In this document: positions 43,110 through 52,790 of the stretch, piece after piece | Numbering within the stretch: the stretch's first letter is position 1 | How the letters are laid out: the number at the start of each line of letters is the position of its first letter | Assembly (NCBI RefSeq): GCF_963664415.1 | Contig: NZ_OY761445.1 | Location: 1,266,501 to 1,330,500, forward strand | Direction of reading: 5' to 3' | Origin: an uncultured Desulfobacter sp. | GTDB taxonomy: Bacteria; Desulfobacterota; Desulfobacteria; Desulfobacterales; Desulfobacteraceae | DNA length: 64,000 nt | Position numbers and translations under genes: made by a program | The notes under the pieces: generated by a model | Databases searched by the model: none | Seen by the model: the letters and a program-made list of their open reading frames with translations, nothing else | Told to the model about the DNA's origin: nothing

Positions 43110-44114
43110 TTATTGTATTTTTTCCGCTCGAACTTTCATTACAAAGAGCAGTCCTATCCCCAAGGGGATCGCCTGGGTACACAAAAAATAAATAATCTGG
43201 GAAACGGCCTCAACCCACTGCATATGAAACGCCGTAATCCACGTATTGCAGATACGGATGGCGATTTGAAGTAATGTCAACACGAAAAAGCCAACCGCAA
43301 ACCAACGAAGCCGGGTGGACAGTTTAACCGACTTAACGGCAAACAAAAGTCCGGCCATTGTGACAAGACTGAATGACTGGTAATAAAAATCATGGGTAAG
43401 CGGTATGATGATCTTATATGAGGCTGCGGAAAACAACGTTTCAACGAAACCGTCCACGAAATGTTGATACACTCGGTTCAACGGCAACCAGAGAAGAAAC
43501 GGCACAATGGAAAAGCAAAGAAATCGAAGAAAAAATCCGGCAGGCCTCTCCAAAAAGTCAGAATTAGACACGCAGCGACACCAAAACAGACACATAAAGA
43601 CAACAAAAGAAAGCATGGCCAACTGCCCCAGGTAGATATGAAACACGTCGAATAGATTTGGGTAAAATTGACCGATCATCGTAATCGCACCAATTCTCAT
43701 GCTGTTGACAATTGAAATCAACACAACACCGACTGCGATGCCGATCAGCTTCCGGGTCATGCCGGCCGGAAACGCGAGTATAAAGGCGGCAAAAAGCGCA
43801 ATCAAATGAATCGCCGAACATTCGGAAATAACATTGACGGTGAATTCGGTCAGACGGATATTCGTGCCCCGGACCAACGGTGCCATTCCCATCATTCGCA
43901 TAAAAACGACTGAAAGGTTAGCCGTCAAACGGTTGAGCGGACCATACCAGGCTTCAGGAATAAGGCTGACAGGAATTAACAGGAGGGCGGCGGAAATCAA
44001 AAAAGTCCATGTGAACGAGCAACATTGATTTCGCGCCGACAATAGATTCTGTTTCGAAGTATTAAACGCATTCTGGTCAGCTTGCTTGTTTAATTTGGAT
44101 CGTTTTCCCCGCAT
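43110..44114 (-). CDS. Exosortase (transpeptidase for C-terminal sorting signals)
   Basis: 334 residues with about 8 membrane helices. The catalytic residues of the exosortase family are all visible: Cys in ECSAIHL, Arg in NSMRIGA, and His in FDVFHIYLGQ. It cleaves PEP-CTERM-type proteins and passes them to the cell surface, usually with exopolysaccharide. It sits last in an operon with a BY-kinase, chain-length protein and PrsT, the usual polysaccharide partners. Subclass is unclear: local substrates carry VPxP and PVPA signals, and two of them look closer to IPTLxxWG than to VPEP. Confidence 0.9.
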   Translation of the reverse strand: MRGKRSKLNKQADQNAFNTSKQNLLSARNQCCSFTWTFLISAALLLIPVSLIPEAWYGPLNRLTANLSVVFMRMMGMAPLVRGTNIRLTEFTVNVISECSAIHLIALFAAFILAFPAGMTRKLIGIAVGVVLISIVNSMRIGAITMIGQFYPNLFDVFHIYLGQLAMLSFVVFMCLFWCRCVSNSDFLERPAGFFLRFLCFSIVPFLLWLPLNRVYQHFVDGFVETLFSAASYKIIIPLTHDFYYQSFSLVTMAGLLFAVKSVKLSTRLRWFAVGFFVLTLLQIAIRICNTWITAFHMQWVEAVSQIIYFLCTQAIPLGIGLLFVMKVRAEKIQ

Positions 44115-44136
44115 ATAGGTTTGGGTTAGATTCGAA

Positions 44137-44880
44137 TCACCCTTTTTTATTCAGGACAAAGCCCAAGAATTTATCCGGCGGTAGAAGGGAAACGGCTTTT
44201 TCAATGTCCGATTTGGATGTCACCCGGGCTTCAACCACCATGATGATGCCGTCCATCATGGGGGCCATGGAAATGGCCTCGGAACGTTCGAGAACCGGAG
44301 GGGCATCAAAAAAAACGTACCGGTCGGGATACCGCTGCCCCATCTCTGCCACAAGTTTCTCCATGGCTTCTGAAGACAGGATTTCGGTAGAATTCACTAC
44401 CGTTTCATCTCCGGATATCAGGGTTAATTTTTCTATCCCCGGCCAGATAATCAAATCGTTTAACGGAACCCCGTGCAGAAAGTAATCAATCAGGCTGTGC
44501 TTATTTTCAATCCCTAAGTATTTATGGATATCCTGGCCCTTAAAATCGCAGTCTACCAGAAGTACGGTCTGCTTGAATTCCCGGGCAAAGACAAATCCCA
44601 TGTTGATGCTGGTAATGGTTTTACCCTCGTTTTTATTCGGGCTTGTGATCATCAGGGTCTTTAAATTTTTCTTTTTGGCCTGCTGCTGAATCCGGGTTCT
44701 TAGAATCTTATAATATTCAACTTCGGGCGCGTTGGGGGTAATGCAGATCCCCCGGTTTTTTTGGACAAGGTCCGGATTAATCTGATATTCCCGTGATTTT
44801 TTATATACCGGTGCTTCGAAGGACAAAGGGGCAACCCTGTCCTGGCGGTGGCTTTTTTCCATTACTGCTTCCTGGGTCAT
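44137..44880 (-). CDS. BY-type tyrosine kinase / CpsD-like ATPase of the PEP-CTERM system
   Basis: 247 residues, cytosolic. A P-loop-like MITSPNKNEGKTITSINM, Walker A' VLLVDCDFKGQD and the switch DAPPVLERS are as expected for bacterial tyrosine kinases that control chain-length proteins. No C-terminal Tyr cluster is present, so autophosphorylation may be on the N-terminal segment or absent. Adjacent to the GumC-like gene. Confidence 0.87.
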   Translation of the reverse strand: MTQEAVMEKSHRQDRVAPLSFEAPVYKKSREYQINPDLVQKNRGICITPNAPEVEYYKILRTRIQQQAKKKNLKTLMITSPNKNEGKTITSINMGFVFAREFKQTVLLVDCDFKGQDIHKYLGIENKHSLIDYFLHGVPLNDLIIWPGIEKLTLISGDETVVNSTEILSSEAMEKLVAEMGQRYPDRYVFFDAPPVLERSEAISMAPMMDGIIMVVEARVTSKSDIEKAVSLLPPDKFLGFVLNKKG

Positions 44881-44900
44881 TTTCCGGTTACTCCTTTCTT

Positions 44901-46484
44901 TTAAAGAAACTTGCGCCCAAATTTGGCCTTAAAAACGGCAAGGTCCATGATAAAGTGATCAAATAAAAAAACGGCAAGAATAACCGTGGAAACCATACCG
45001 GTAACCATTGCCATTCGTTTTAGATTTTTTTTTCGCCGATCATGTTTGGTTACGATAATCGGAATTTCCGTCAGGAGTGGGAAACCAATCGACTTTGACA
45101 AGGCGTCCCCTTTACTGAAAGAAGAATCTGAGAATTCAATCAGGGCAGCCAGGCCGACACCGGCACCTGAGCCTAAAACAATACCAATGAGCACAATGGC
45201 CACCCGGTTGGGTTTAAAGGGCTTTTCAGGCAGCCTTGCAGGTTCCACCAAAGAGAACCGTTCTCCTTTCTGCTCGGATTCCAGTTCTCTGGCGACTTTG
45301 GCTTCCATCATTTTTGCCTGGAGATCGCTATGTTTCATGTACAAATTGTTTCTTTCAGCCACAAAGGCATTGTATTTTTCCTCAACACCCGGTGTCATTG
45401 CAAGGAGCAGCCGGATATCATCAGCATGTTTTTCCATTTCTTCTATTTTTTTATTGGTGGAGGCAATATCGGATTTTGTACCGGCCAGGCGGGAGGATAG
45501 GGTAACCCAGGCAGGATTTTTTTGCTTGTCTTTTTCCTCCTTCCTTGATTCTTCAACTTTCAGGGCCAGGTCTTTGATTTCCTGTTTGGTCTTGATGACA
45601 TCCGGATAAAGGTCGGAAAATTCTGTTTTTAAGTTGATCAGTTCTATTTTGAGTGCTTCAAGCCGTCTTTGATCCTGGTATTTCTGTTCTTTTTGAAGTT
45701 CTGTATCTTCTATGAAAACAGGCGTGTTGTCCAATTGCTCTTGCAATTCTTCTTTTTTTTCTTTCAGGTTTCGCAATGTTTCCTTTGTGTACTCGGTATC
45801 TCTATCAATGCGGCCCAGGGTCTGCTGGTTTAACTGGAACAGTTCAGGCAGTGACTTTAAGTTTTCTTTTTTGAACAGCGCCATTTTCTTTTCCAGCTCG
45901 GAAATTTGATTTTTGACCTTTTCGCTCTCGGCAAAAAGAAAATCATAGGCAGAAGAGGACTGCTCTTTTCTTACTTTCAAATCTTCCTCAAGGAATAAGG
46001 AGGTGATGGTATTGGCAACCTTCTGCACTTTTTCAGGATTTTCACCTTCATAGGAAAGATTGAATGCAATGGTTGCCGTGGCCGTTCTCCCGGACATGCG
46101 GTCCGCAATTTCCACATTCACAGGAACCAGCTTGATGTCTTCCTTCATGTTTTCAATGATCTCATCCTTGGTCTTTTTTTCCTTTAGATCGGAATAAAGT
46201 TCAAACTCGTCGATGAGTTCAAGAAGACGCGTTGAAGTCAGAATCCGTGCATGGATACTTTGCATCCGTTCTTCGGCAAATGTGGTAATGGAGGAAGTGA
46301 CATATTGCGCCGGTATTTCCCTTTTTTCGATCAACAGAGTGGCCTTGGATTTATATACAGGGGGCAGCAGCAAGGCTACGCAAACCGAAATTATTGAAAT
46401 GAATAAAAACGGCAGGAGATAAGCTGCTTTTCTATATTTTAAAATATCAATGGCATCTTCCAGTGAGAAAGCGTGTCCTTCCAT
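44901..46484 (-). CDS. Polysaccharide chain-length determinant (Wzz/GumC-like)
   Basis: 527 residues. Membrane helices near the N-terminus (~18-38) and C-terminus (~430-450) flank a large periplasmic part with long coiled coils (~170-380), with a further helix at ~490-512. N-terminal Wzz motif: PPVYKSKATLLIEKREIP. Controls the length of an exopolysaccharide that the exosortase-linked proteins likely attach to. Confidence 0.9.
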   Translation of the reverse strand: MEGHAFSLEDAIDILKYRKAAYLLPFLFISIISVCVALLLPPVYKSKATLLIEKREIPAQYVTSSITTFAEERMQSIHARILTSTRLLELIDEFELYSDLKEKKTKDEIIENMKEDIKLVPVNVEIADRMSGRTATATIAFNLSYEGENPEKVQKVANTITSLFLEEDLKVRKEQSSSAYDFLFAESEKVKNQISELEKKMALFKKENLKSLPELFQLNQQTLGRIDRDTEYTKETLRNLKEKKEELQEQLDNTPVFIEDTELQKEQKYQDQRRLEALKIELINLKTEFSDLYPDVIKTKQEIKDLALKVEESRKEEKDKQKNPAWVTLSSRLAGTKSDIASTNKKIEEMEKHADDIRLLLAMTPGVEEKYNAFVAERNNLYMKHSDLQAKMMEAKVARELESEQKGERFSLVEPARLPEKPFKPNRVAIVLIGIVLGSGAGVGLAALIEFSDSSFSKGDALSKSIGFPLLTEIPIIVTKHDRRKKNLKRMAMVTGMVSTVILAVFLFDHFIMDLAVFKAKFGRKFL

Positions 46485-46530
46485 TTATGCTCCTTGGTCA
46501 ATTAAATTCGCTTTTACAAGTGAAATCATA

Positions 46531-48945
46531 TTAATTCAGCACTTCTTCATACTGCTTTACTATTTTTCTGGCATCATTCGCACCGGGAAAGTTTTGATTC
46601 TTGGCCAATGCAGATTCAAGGTGGGTTGCAGCCTCCTGATGCCGTCCCTGTTTTTCCAGCACCATGCCCATGTGATAATTGACAATATGGTGATCCGGCC
46701 TTTGTTCAAGGGCCATTTTCAGCTCATCAAGAGCCAGTTCGAGATTCCCCATTTTATAATAAATCCATCCAAGGGTATCCCTTGCCGGCCCTGCATTACC
46801 ATTCAGGTTCACCGCTTTTTGGGCATATTCCATGGCCTCGGTAAGATCCTCCGTTCGGTCAGCCAGATATTCGGATGTGATGTAGGCATAGTCATTGGCC
46901 GCAGCCCACAGAGAGGGGATGGTATCAAATGCCTGCTTGAAAACCTTTGCGGCAGCCTCGTAATTTTTATCTCTTTTATGAATCATGCCTAAAAGTATCC
47001 AGGCTTTCTTATTTTTTTCATTTTGTTCGATCGCAGATTCAAGTTTTTTAATAGCACTCTTTTTTTTCCCCTGGACCAGGTAAAGTTGTGCCAGGTTTTC
47101 GTATGGTTTCTGCCATTCAGGAGAAATTTCAATAGCCTTTTCAAAATTCGTTTCTGCTTTATCATACTTTTTAGTTACAAAATAAATGCCGCCCAGAAGG
47201 TTCCAGCTAAAGGCTTCTTTGGGATTTTTCTCAAGCCGTTTTTCACATAAAGCGATGGCGGCAGTCACATTTTTCTTTTTCAAATATAACTGAGAGAGCT
47301 GGGAGATCAGCATGGCCGAGTCCGAGAATTTTTCATACCCGGTCTTCAGTTCCAAAAGCGCTTTTTCATCTTCATTGCGTTTGAGATAAACATTGGCTGT
47401 CTTGATATATCCGGCTGGTGAATCCTTGTGAACGGTTTTGATATGTTCATATTGCTCCAGTGCTTTGTCGTATTGCTTGGAACCAGTATAAAAATCCCCC
47501 AGGCTGATGAGAGAATTGATGTCGTCCGGTGCCAGATCTACGAGTTTTTTAAGATATTTTTCTCCTTTTACCGTATCCTTTTCCACCATCTTCATCTGGG
47601 CCAGGGCCATGAGAATTTTATCGGATTTCGGGTTTTCTTTAAGGCCTTTTTTAAGAACATCCAATGCCAGTATGGGTTCTTTATTTATGATATGTGCCAG
47701 AGCCAGGTTTAAATGTCCCTGAACAAGATCCGGTTTGTCTGCCACAACTACCCTGAATTCGGATATGGCATTGAGTCCGTCTCTTCTGTTCAGGTAAAAT
47801 CCGCCTTTAATGCCGTGGGCCTCGGTGTTTTTTGGATCTTCTTCCAGGACTTCATCCACCAGCTTTTCAGCATCATCCGGCAGAAACTTTGCCAGCATCA
47901 GTTTAGCCAGAGCCACTTTGGTCCTGACAATTCCCGGATGGCCGGGGTCTTTGTTGACTTCCAGACTTGTCCTTAAGACCTGCTCCGATTCGTCCAACCT
48001 CAGGGTTTGGGAATAAATTTGTGCCAGAAAAAGACGGAAATCAAAATTTTTAGGGCTCCCGGCAATGGCCTTTTTAAGCAGGGTTTCGGCTTTTTCTGGG
48101 TGGTTAGCTCCCATCCAGAAATTGACAATCGGCATCACAACAGAGTCGTTGGAATCGGACGCATCAGCCACACCGTCGAGATAGGAATCCGCCTTTTGCT
48201 CATCTTTTTGCCTCAAATATAATTGGGCCAAAACCAGTTTGTGGGCAATTTGATCCGGCTCAAGATCGATGATTTTTTTAATGTACCCTTGTGCAGTATT
48301 AAATTGCTCATCTCTGACAGCCCACTTGTAAAGCCTTATCAGGAGGGGAACATTCTTTGGGTTTTCCTTCAGGCCTTGCTCCAAAAATGTTTTAGCCCCG
48401 GTCCAGTCTTTATCCTTTGCGGACAGGGAAGCCATCATCATATATATTTCGGGGCGGGTAAGGTTTTCGGCCAGCATGCCGGACAAAATGACTCTGCCCT
48501 TATCATATTCTTTGTTGACAAAATGAACAGAGGCCATCAACAGTCTTGCATCCACATGCTTGGGTTCTTTTTCAAGGACATGAACCGCATGTTCTTCAGC
48601 TTTTAGAGTTGCCTTAGCCCCAAGCAGAAGACGACCGAGTTCGACCTCGGCCTGGAGATTGGAAGGATCAAGCCGTAAGGTTTTTTCGAACATCTGGTAG
48701 GCCCGTTTATAATTCTTTTTTTTAATTTCAACTTGACCTATCATTAAAAAGGCCTCTGCATATTCAGGGTCAATCTGAACGGCATTTTTAAACTCCAGCT
48801 CCGCATTTACGTATTCCTTTTTCTCCATCAAGGCTTTACCCTTATTAAGAAAGGCCGCCTTTTTGTCATCCGGGCTGCCGCACCCGGCAACCAGGAATGA
48901 AATCAAAACAAGAACAACAAATATTGGATACGTTCGTTTGTTCAT
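46531..48945 (-). CDS. prsT: PEP-CTERM system TPR lipoprotein PrsT-like
   Basis: 804 residues. Lipobox SFLVAGC follows a signal; the rest is a run of about 20 TPR units (for example YVNAELEFKNAVQIDPEYAE and the closing RPDHHIVNYHMGMVLEKQGR). This matches the PrsT protein found in exosortase/EPS loci. It is the first gene of the run, a likely organiser of secretion. Confidence 0.85.
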   Translation of the reverse strand: MNKRTYPIFVVLVLISFLVAGCGSPDDKKAAFLNKGKALMEKKEYVNAELEFKNAVQIDPEYAEAFLMIGQVEIKKKNYKRAYQMFEKTLRLDPSNLQAEVELGRLLLGAKATLKAEEHAVHVLEKEPKHVDARLLMASVHFVNKEYDKGRVILSGMLAENLTRPEIYMMMASLSAKDKDWTGAKTFLEQGLKENPKNVPLLIRLYKWAVRDEQFNTAQGYIKKIIDLEPDQIAHKLVLAQLYLRQKDEQKADSYLDGVADASDSNDSVVMPIVNFWMGANHPEKAETLLKKAIAGSPKNFDFRLFLAQIYSQTLRLDESEQVLRTSLEVNKDPGHPGIVRTKVALAKLMLAKFLPDDAEKLVDEVLEEDPKNTEAHGIKGGFYLNRRDGLNAISEFRVVVADKPDLVQGHLNLALAHIINKEPILALDVLKKGLKENPKSDKILMALAQMKMVEKDTVKGEKYLKKLVDLAPDDINSLISLGDFYTGSKQYDKALEQYEHIKTVHKDSPAGYIKTANVYLKRNEDEKALLELKTGYEKFSDSAMLISQLSQLYLKKKNVTAAIALCEKRLEKNPKEAFSWNLLGGIYFVTKKYDKAETNFEKAIEISPEWQKPYENLAQLYLVQGKKKSAIKKLESAIEQNEKNKKAWILLGMIHKRDKNYEAAAKVFKQAFDTIPSLWAAANDYAYITSEYLADRTEDLTEAMEYAQKAVNLNGNAGPARDTLGWIYYKMGNLELALDELKMALEQRPDHHIVNYHMGMVLEKQGRHQEAATHLESALAKNQNFPGANDARKIVKQYEEVLN

Positions 48946-49405
48946 ACCTTAGTCCTTTCTTTTGTTACATAGTTACGGCTTTTTATATAAAGGTTTTAGT
49001 GGTTTTGAAAAATATATCCGTTTAAAATCATTCAATATTTATCATAGCCAACTAAAATCCCGTTCCGGTTAACTCAAGTGATAAAAACCTGACATCAAAA
49101 AGACAGCCCATTAGATATGATTTTAATATGTTTGGTTGATTAATCTAAAATGTGAAGTTGATTAGACGTGGGCATTGGGTTAAACAATCCATTCCACTTG
49201 TTATTAAGATGGGCATGCTTTTTAAGTAGGACTAACACAATTTTCACATTCTCTTTAAATTCTGCTAAGCCCCTCAGAATATTTTTATCCTATGTAATTC
49301 TTACTCGTTAATTTTTGAAAAATATAAAAATATTTTACCATGCCTGTTGCCAAGGCGAGGCAGGCACAGGGTTTTAAGGTCAGTTAAAGGAAAGGACGTG
49401 TCGTC
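48946..49405. other. Intergenic region between divergent prsT and the metallophosphoesterase gene
   Basis: No coding signal. It is AT-rich. On the minus strand TAATGGGCTG (about 49103-49112) repeats a motif before the TPS operon (TAATGGGCTG near 40436-40447). A GC-rich hairpin TGCCTG...CAGGCA sits near 49340-49370, just upstream of the gene at 49406. Confidence 0.3.
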
Positions 49406-51002
49406 ATGAAAGAAAATTTCTTTTTGCCCTGGTGTTTATTTGCTCTTATCCCTGGTGTCGCGCAGAAAAACGCCATCACCCAGGGGATTAAGACAAAGCA
49501 CAGGATATTTCGCCGTATCCCTGGGCCGTTGCTGTTTTGGGGCGTATTCTGGCCGGGCTTGTTACTCTGTGCACATAGCATAAGTCATGCCCACCCGGCC
49601 CATTACGGCAGCCGGTTCCATGCCACTCACCTTGAACAAGCTTTAGAATATGCAGGACAGGAGTACCGCATTGTCTTCGTGCATGTACGCGCTGCCGGGG
49701 GCAAACGGTTGCAGTTTTTCAGATGGCCCGGTGATGCCACCAATGGCGATCTCATTGATCTGCTGGTCCGGGAAACAGTGATCGTGGAACTGGATGCCGC
49801 AAAAAATGCAAACGAACTTGCCGATTACGAAATCACGGTGCCTCAAATCCTGCTGATTAATCCCGACGGCTCGCTGATTAAAAGTATAGATGCGGGCCAG
49901 CCTGTACCGGTCCTGAATGCAACGTTCAATAAAATTCTCACCGGGCAGGATGCCGTGGAAAGAGCCCGGCTTAATCTTGCAACCAAAGGGGACGACGACT
50001 TTTTCTCCCAGGAGCGCCTGGCCACAGGGCTTGCGGCGGCAGAGGATTTCACCGTAATCGCCCTGCCGGACACCCAGAATTACAGTGAGTACTATCCTGA
50101 AATCTACACCAGCCAGACCCAGTGGATTTTGGACAGCACCAATACTCTTAACACAGAATTTGTCACCCACTTCGGCGATATTGTAAACAATGCGGCAACC
50201 GTCTTTGAGTGGACGAACGCGGTTAACGCCATGGACATCCTGGATGGTGCGGATATGCCCTACGGCACCTGCGTAGGCAATCACGATATCAATTATCCGG
50301 GCGATTATTATGACCCTGCCGGCGAGAACTATCTTTCCCGGTTTTCACCGGATAATTATTCAGACAAATCCTGGTTCGGCGGGGCATCCCCCAGCGGCCT
50401 GAGTAACTACCAGGTCATCACGGTGGATGGCAAAGATTATCTGTTCATGCACATTCTGGTTGAAACGCCGCCCCAGGAATTGGCCTGGGCACAGGAAATC
50501 CTGAATGAAAACCAGATTGATGTGAAGACTTACTCTTCTTTTCAGGATGATTATGAAACCGATGATGACAGCCAGTTCACCTTATCCGTCAATTTTGACG
50601 ACTACATGTCTGATTCACCGATCTTAAGTTTCCGGCAGGGAGTTGACGGGTATGATGGCGCCGTGGATGCCGGCAGGCGTTTTACTTATGCAGTGCAGGC
50701 ATCCGATCCAGGGGCCTTTAGATACCATTACCATTGCCTGGGACCTGGATGAAGACGGGGTGTATGATGACGGCGAAGGGACTGAAGGCACGACGTGGTT
50801 CAGCACAACGGGAGAACATATTGTCCGTGTAAAGGTTGAGGATAATGATGGCGATGTGGACAGTGACGACGAAAACCGTCTGCTCGGTATTGAAACCGTG
50901 ACACCGGTACCGGCTATAAGTATCGCCGGACTGCTTTTGACCGCACTTATCATTTTAGCCATCGGCGTGTATGGCCTGGATCGAAGGACAGGAAAACAAT
51001 AA
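49406..51002 (+). pseudogene. Exported metallophosphoesterase with PKD domain, frameshifted and internally truncated
   Basis: Start ATG with AAAGGA upstream. After a signal and a thioredoxin-like segment (~65-175) comes a calcineurin-type phosphoesterase: VIALPDTQNYSEYY, THFGDIVNNA and GNHDIN. The downstream His region of the fold is missing: LAWAQEILNENQ is joined directly to IDVKTYSSF, so ~80 residues with the GHxH ligands are gone. Then a PKD domain (VDAGRRFTYAVQASDPG) is split: the frame ends at 50752, while the +1-shifted frame (50643-51002) continues it (TITIAWDLDEDGVYDDG) and ends in PVPAISIAGLLLTALIILAI plus basic residues. One extra G in GGGG (50711-50714) explains it. Confidence 0.8.
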
Positions 51003-51078
51003 GAATCAAAAGTTCATCTATTGGGCTTTTTGTATATTAGTGTCAATAAAACTAAAATTTGAAAAAAAGGAAAAGTTT

Positions 51079-51630
51079 ATGGGGAAAAAATTTTTATTAG
51101 CTATGGCATTCATACTGTTGTTGTCATGCGCACCTGCATACGCAGACATGAGCTTAACCATTGCACCTTCACAGCAGACAATCGGAATCGGAGAGACCGC
51201 AGAGGTTGACATTATTCTCAGCGGGTTGGTTGATAACCCGGAATTGACTGAGTTTTGGGTTGAGATTTCTTATGATGAAACTATCTTGAGCTTTGGCGGG
51301 GGAACTACAAGTGTTGAAGCTGATGATATAAATTTTGATCCTGATCGTACCGGGCTGATTAATATCGAGGTACTTCAAATTACATCTAATCCTCAGCCAT
51401 ACCCGGAATGGACACTGGCAACACTAACGTTCTCAGGCGTAGAAGTAGGAACAAGCCTGCTTGAATTAAACACAGCATTATCAAGCTTTCCGACGAATGA
51501 CGGCGTTGGACTTACTATTATGACATTTAACAATAGTACAATAACGGTTGTGCCGATTCCAGGTTCATGTTTGCTGCTACTGAGCAGTTTGGGGTTTATA
51601 GGGTTGGCAAGAAGAGTTAAAAAGCAGTAA
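51079..51630 (+). CDS. PEP-CTERM protein with cohesin-like domain
   Basis: Start 51079 chosen from AAGGAAAAG 4-12 bases upstream and the signal peptide MGKKFLLAMAFILLLSCAPA. The body resembles cohesin-like domains (TIAPSQQTIGIGETAEVDII, YDETILSFGG). C-terminal sorting signal VVPIPGSCLLLLSSLGFIGL then ARRVKKQ. A surface protein that may bind a partner or polysaccharide. A strong terminator follows. Confidence 0.82.
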   Translation: MGKKFLLAMAFILLLSCAPAYADMSLTIAPSQQTIGIGETAEVDIILSGLVDNPELTEFWVEISYDETILSFGGGTTSVEADDINFDPDRTGLINIEVLQITSNPQPYPEWTLATLTFSGVEVGTSLLELNTALSSFPTNDGVGLTIMTFNNSTITVVPIPGSCLLLLSSLGFIGLARRVKKQ

Positions 51631-51644
51631 AAAATATCCAATAA

Positions 51645-51672
51645 AAAGCAGGGCTGCCCCCAGCCCTGCTTT
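51645..51672 (+). terminator. Rho-independent terminator
   Basis: Perfect 12-base arms AAAGCAGGGCTG (51645-51656) and CAGCCCTGCTTT (51661-51672) with loop CCCC and a T run after. Confidence 0.9.
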
Positions 51673-51863
51673 TTTTATTTTTCCAATGGTATTCCATCTT
51701 TATTCAGGAAACAGAGGGCTTTCTTTATCTCATGGACTGCATTGATCTTAAATAACAAGATCAATATGTTGCTAAAAAACCCTTAGTCTTTTTAACAATT
51801 CCTTTAAAAAATTTTAATTTTCAGGTCATTTTTGACTCACATAAAAATGATATCCACATACAA

Positions 51864-51972
51864 GTCTTCAGTATAAGGCCAAACTCCGGGTGACCGGAGG
51901 ACGGAAAGCTTTAGGGGTCTTAAACCAAACGAGTTCCTGCTCTAACCTTTAAGACGGCCGGCTGCCTAAGAC
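51864..51972 (+). promoter_or_regulatory. GEMM-I-type (cyclic dinucleotide) riboswitch candidate
   Basis: P1 closing arms GTCTTCAG (51864-51871) and CTAAGAC (51966-51972, one bulge). GGCCAAA leads to the GNRA hairpin CTCCGG-GTGA-CCGGAG (51884-51899), then GACGGAAAGC (51900-51909; canonical GACGCAAAGC), AGGGGTCT, the P2 stem GTCTTAAA/TTTAAGAC (51917-51924 / 51948-51955), and GGCCGGCTGCC. The order and spacing match the GEMM-I fold. It lies 45 bases upstream of the PEP-CTERM gene's start at 52017. Ligand c-di-GMP or cGAMP cannot be told from sequence here. Confidence 0.7.
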
Positions 51973-52016
51973 CATATCATTTTGAAACTTGATTTTTAAT
52001 TTTTAAGGAGAAGAAA

Positions 52017-52709
52017 GTGAAACGGTTATTTTTAGTATTGGCAGCAATGATTTTGATGGCAGGCAGTGCCCAGGCAGAGATTGTTGCAAATTGGGACATG
52101 GCTGATGAACCCGGTGACCAGGAATACACAGAAGCTGCCGGGGCCGCTGATTATATTACAGCCTTCGATATGGTTCGGGGCACCGGCCTTTCCAACAGTT
52201 ACACGGGAAATAATTCTTTAAACTCAAATGGATGGGGCGGTACAGACGCTGACGATTATCTTGAATTCGGTTTTTCTGTGGCAGACGGGTATGAGGTTAC
52301 ACTGTCCGAGCTGTGGCTCGGGACTAGATCTTCCAACACCGGTCCTGGAACCATTGGGGTGTATAGCTCTGTGGATGAATTCAATTCGTCCGTATACACC
52401 ATAACACAGCAGGGGTCCAGTTATTCAAACAACATCATCGACCTGAGCAGTCTGGGTACCATCCCCGGTGATTTTTCTATCCGGCTTTATGAAATCGGTA
52501 ACCTCCAGGCCGATGATGATGGAGAGACTGCTGATACTGGCACCTTCCGTATCACTGACTACTACTATAGCGGCAGCTACATTGATGTACAGTTTGTCGG
52601 AACCGTTGCAGCTTCAGCCGGCACTTCTCCGGTACCCGTACCCAATGCCGTAATCCTTCTGGGATGGGGTCTTATCGGACTGGCGGGCATCAAAAGAAAA
52701 ATCTCTTAA
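52017..52709 (+). CDS. PEP-CTERM sorting-signal protein
   Basis: GTG start with AAGGAG 4-9 bases upstream. Signal peptide MKRLFLVLAAMILMAGSAQA. The middle (~170 residues) is a beta-rich domain of unknown family (NWDMADEPGDQEYTEAAG). The C-terminal signal is VPVPNAVILLGWGLIGLAGI then KRKIS. Preceded by a GEMM-type riboswitch and followed by a terminator. Confidence 0.85.
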   Translation: MKRLFLVLAAMILMAGSAQAEIVANWDMADEPGDQEYTEAAGAADYITAFDMVRGTGLSNSYTGNNSLNSNGWGGTDADDYLEFGFSVADGYEVTLSELWLGTRSSNTGPGTIGVYSSVDEFNSSVYTITQQGSSYSNNIIDLSSLGTIPGDFSIRLYEIGNLQADDDGETADTGTFRITDYYYSGSYIDVQFVGTVAASAGTSPVPVPNAVILLGWGLIGLAGIKRKIS

Positions 52710-52729
52710 GCACAATTATAATTAAATAT

Positions 52730-52773
52730 AAGGGACAGTAGGGACGTTAAAAACGCCTCTGTCCCTTTTTTTA
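52730..52773 (+). terminator. Rho-independent terminator
   Basis: AAGGGACAG (52730-52738) pairs with CTGTCCCTT (52759-52767), with an inner GACG/CGCC stem-like part and a TTTTTTT run, between the PEP-CTERM gene and the nucleotidase gene. Confidence 0.85.
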
Positions 52774-52790
52774 TTGAAAGGGAACTTATC

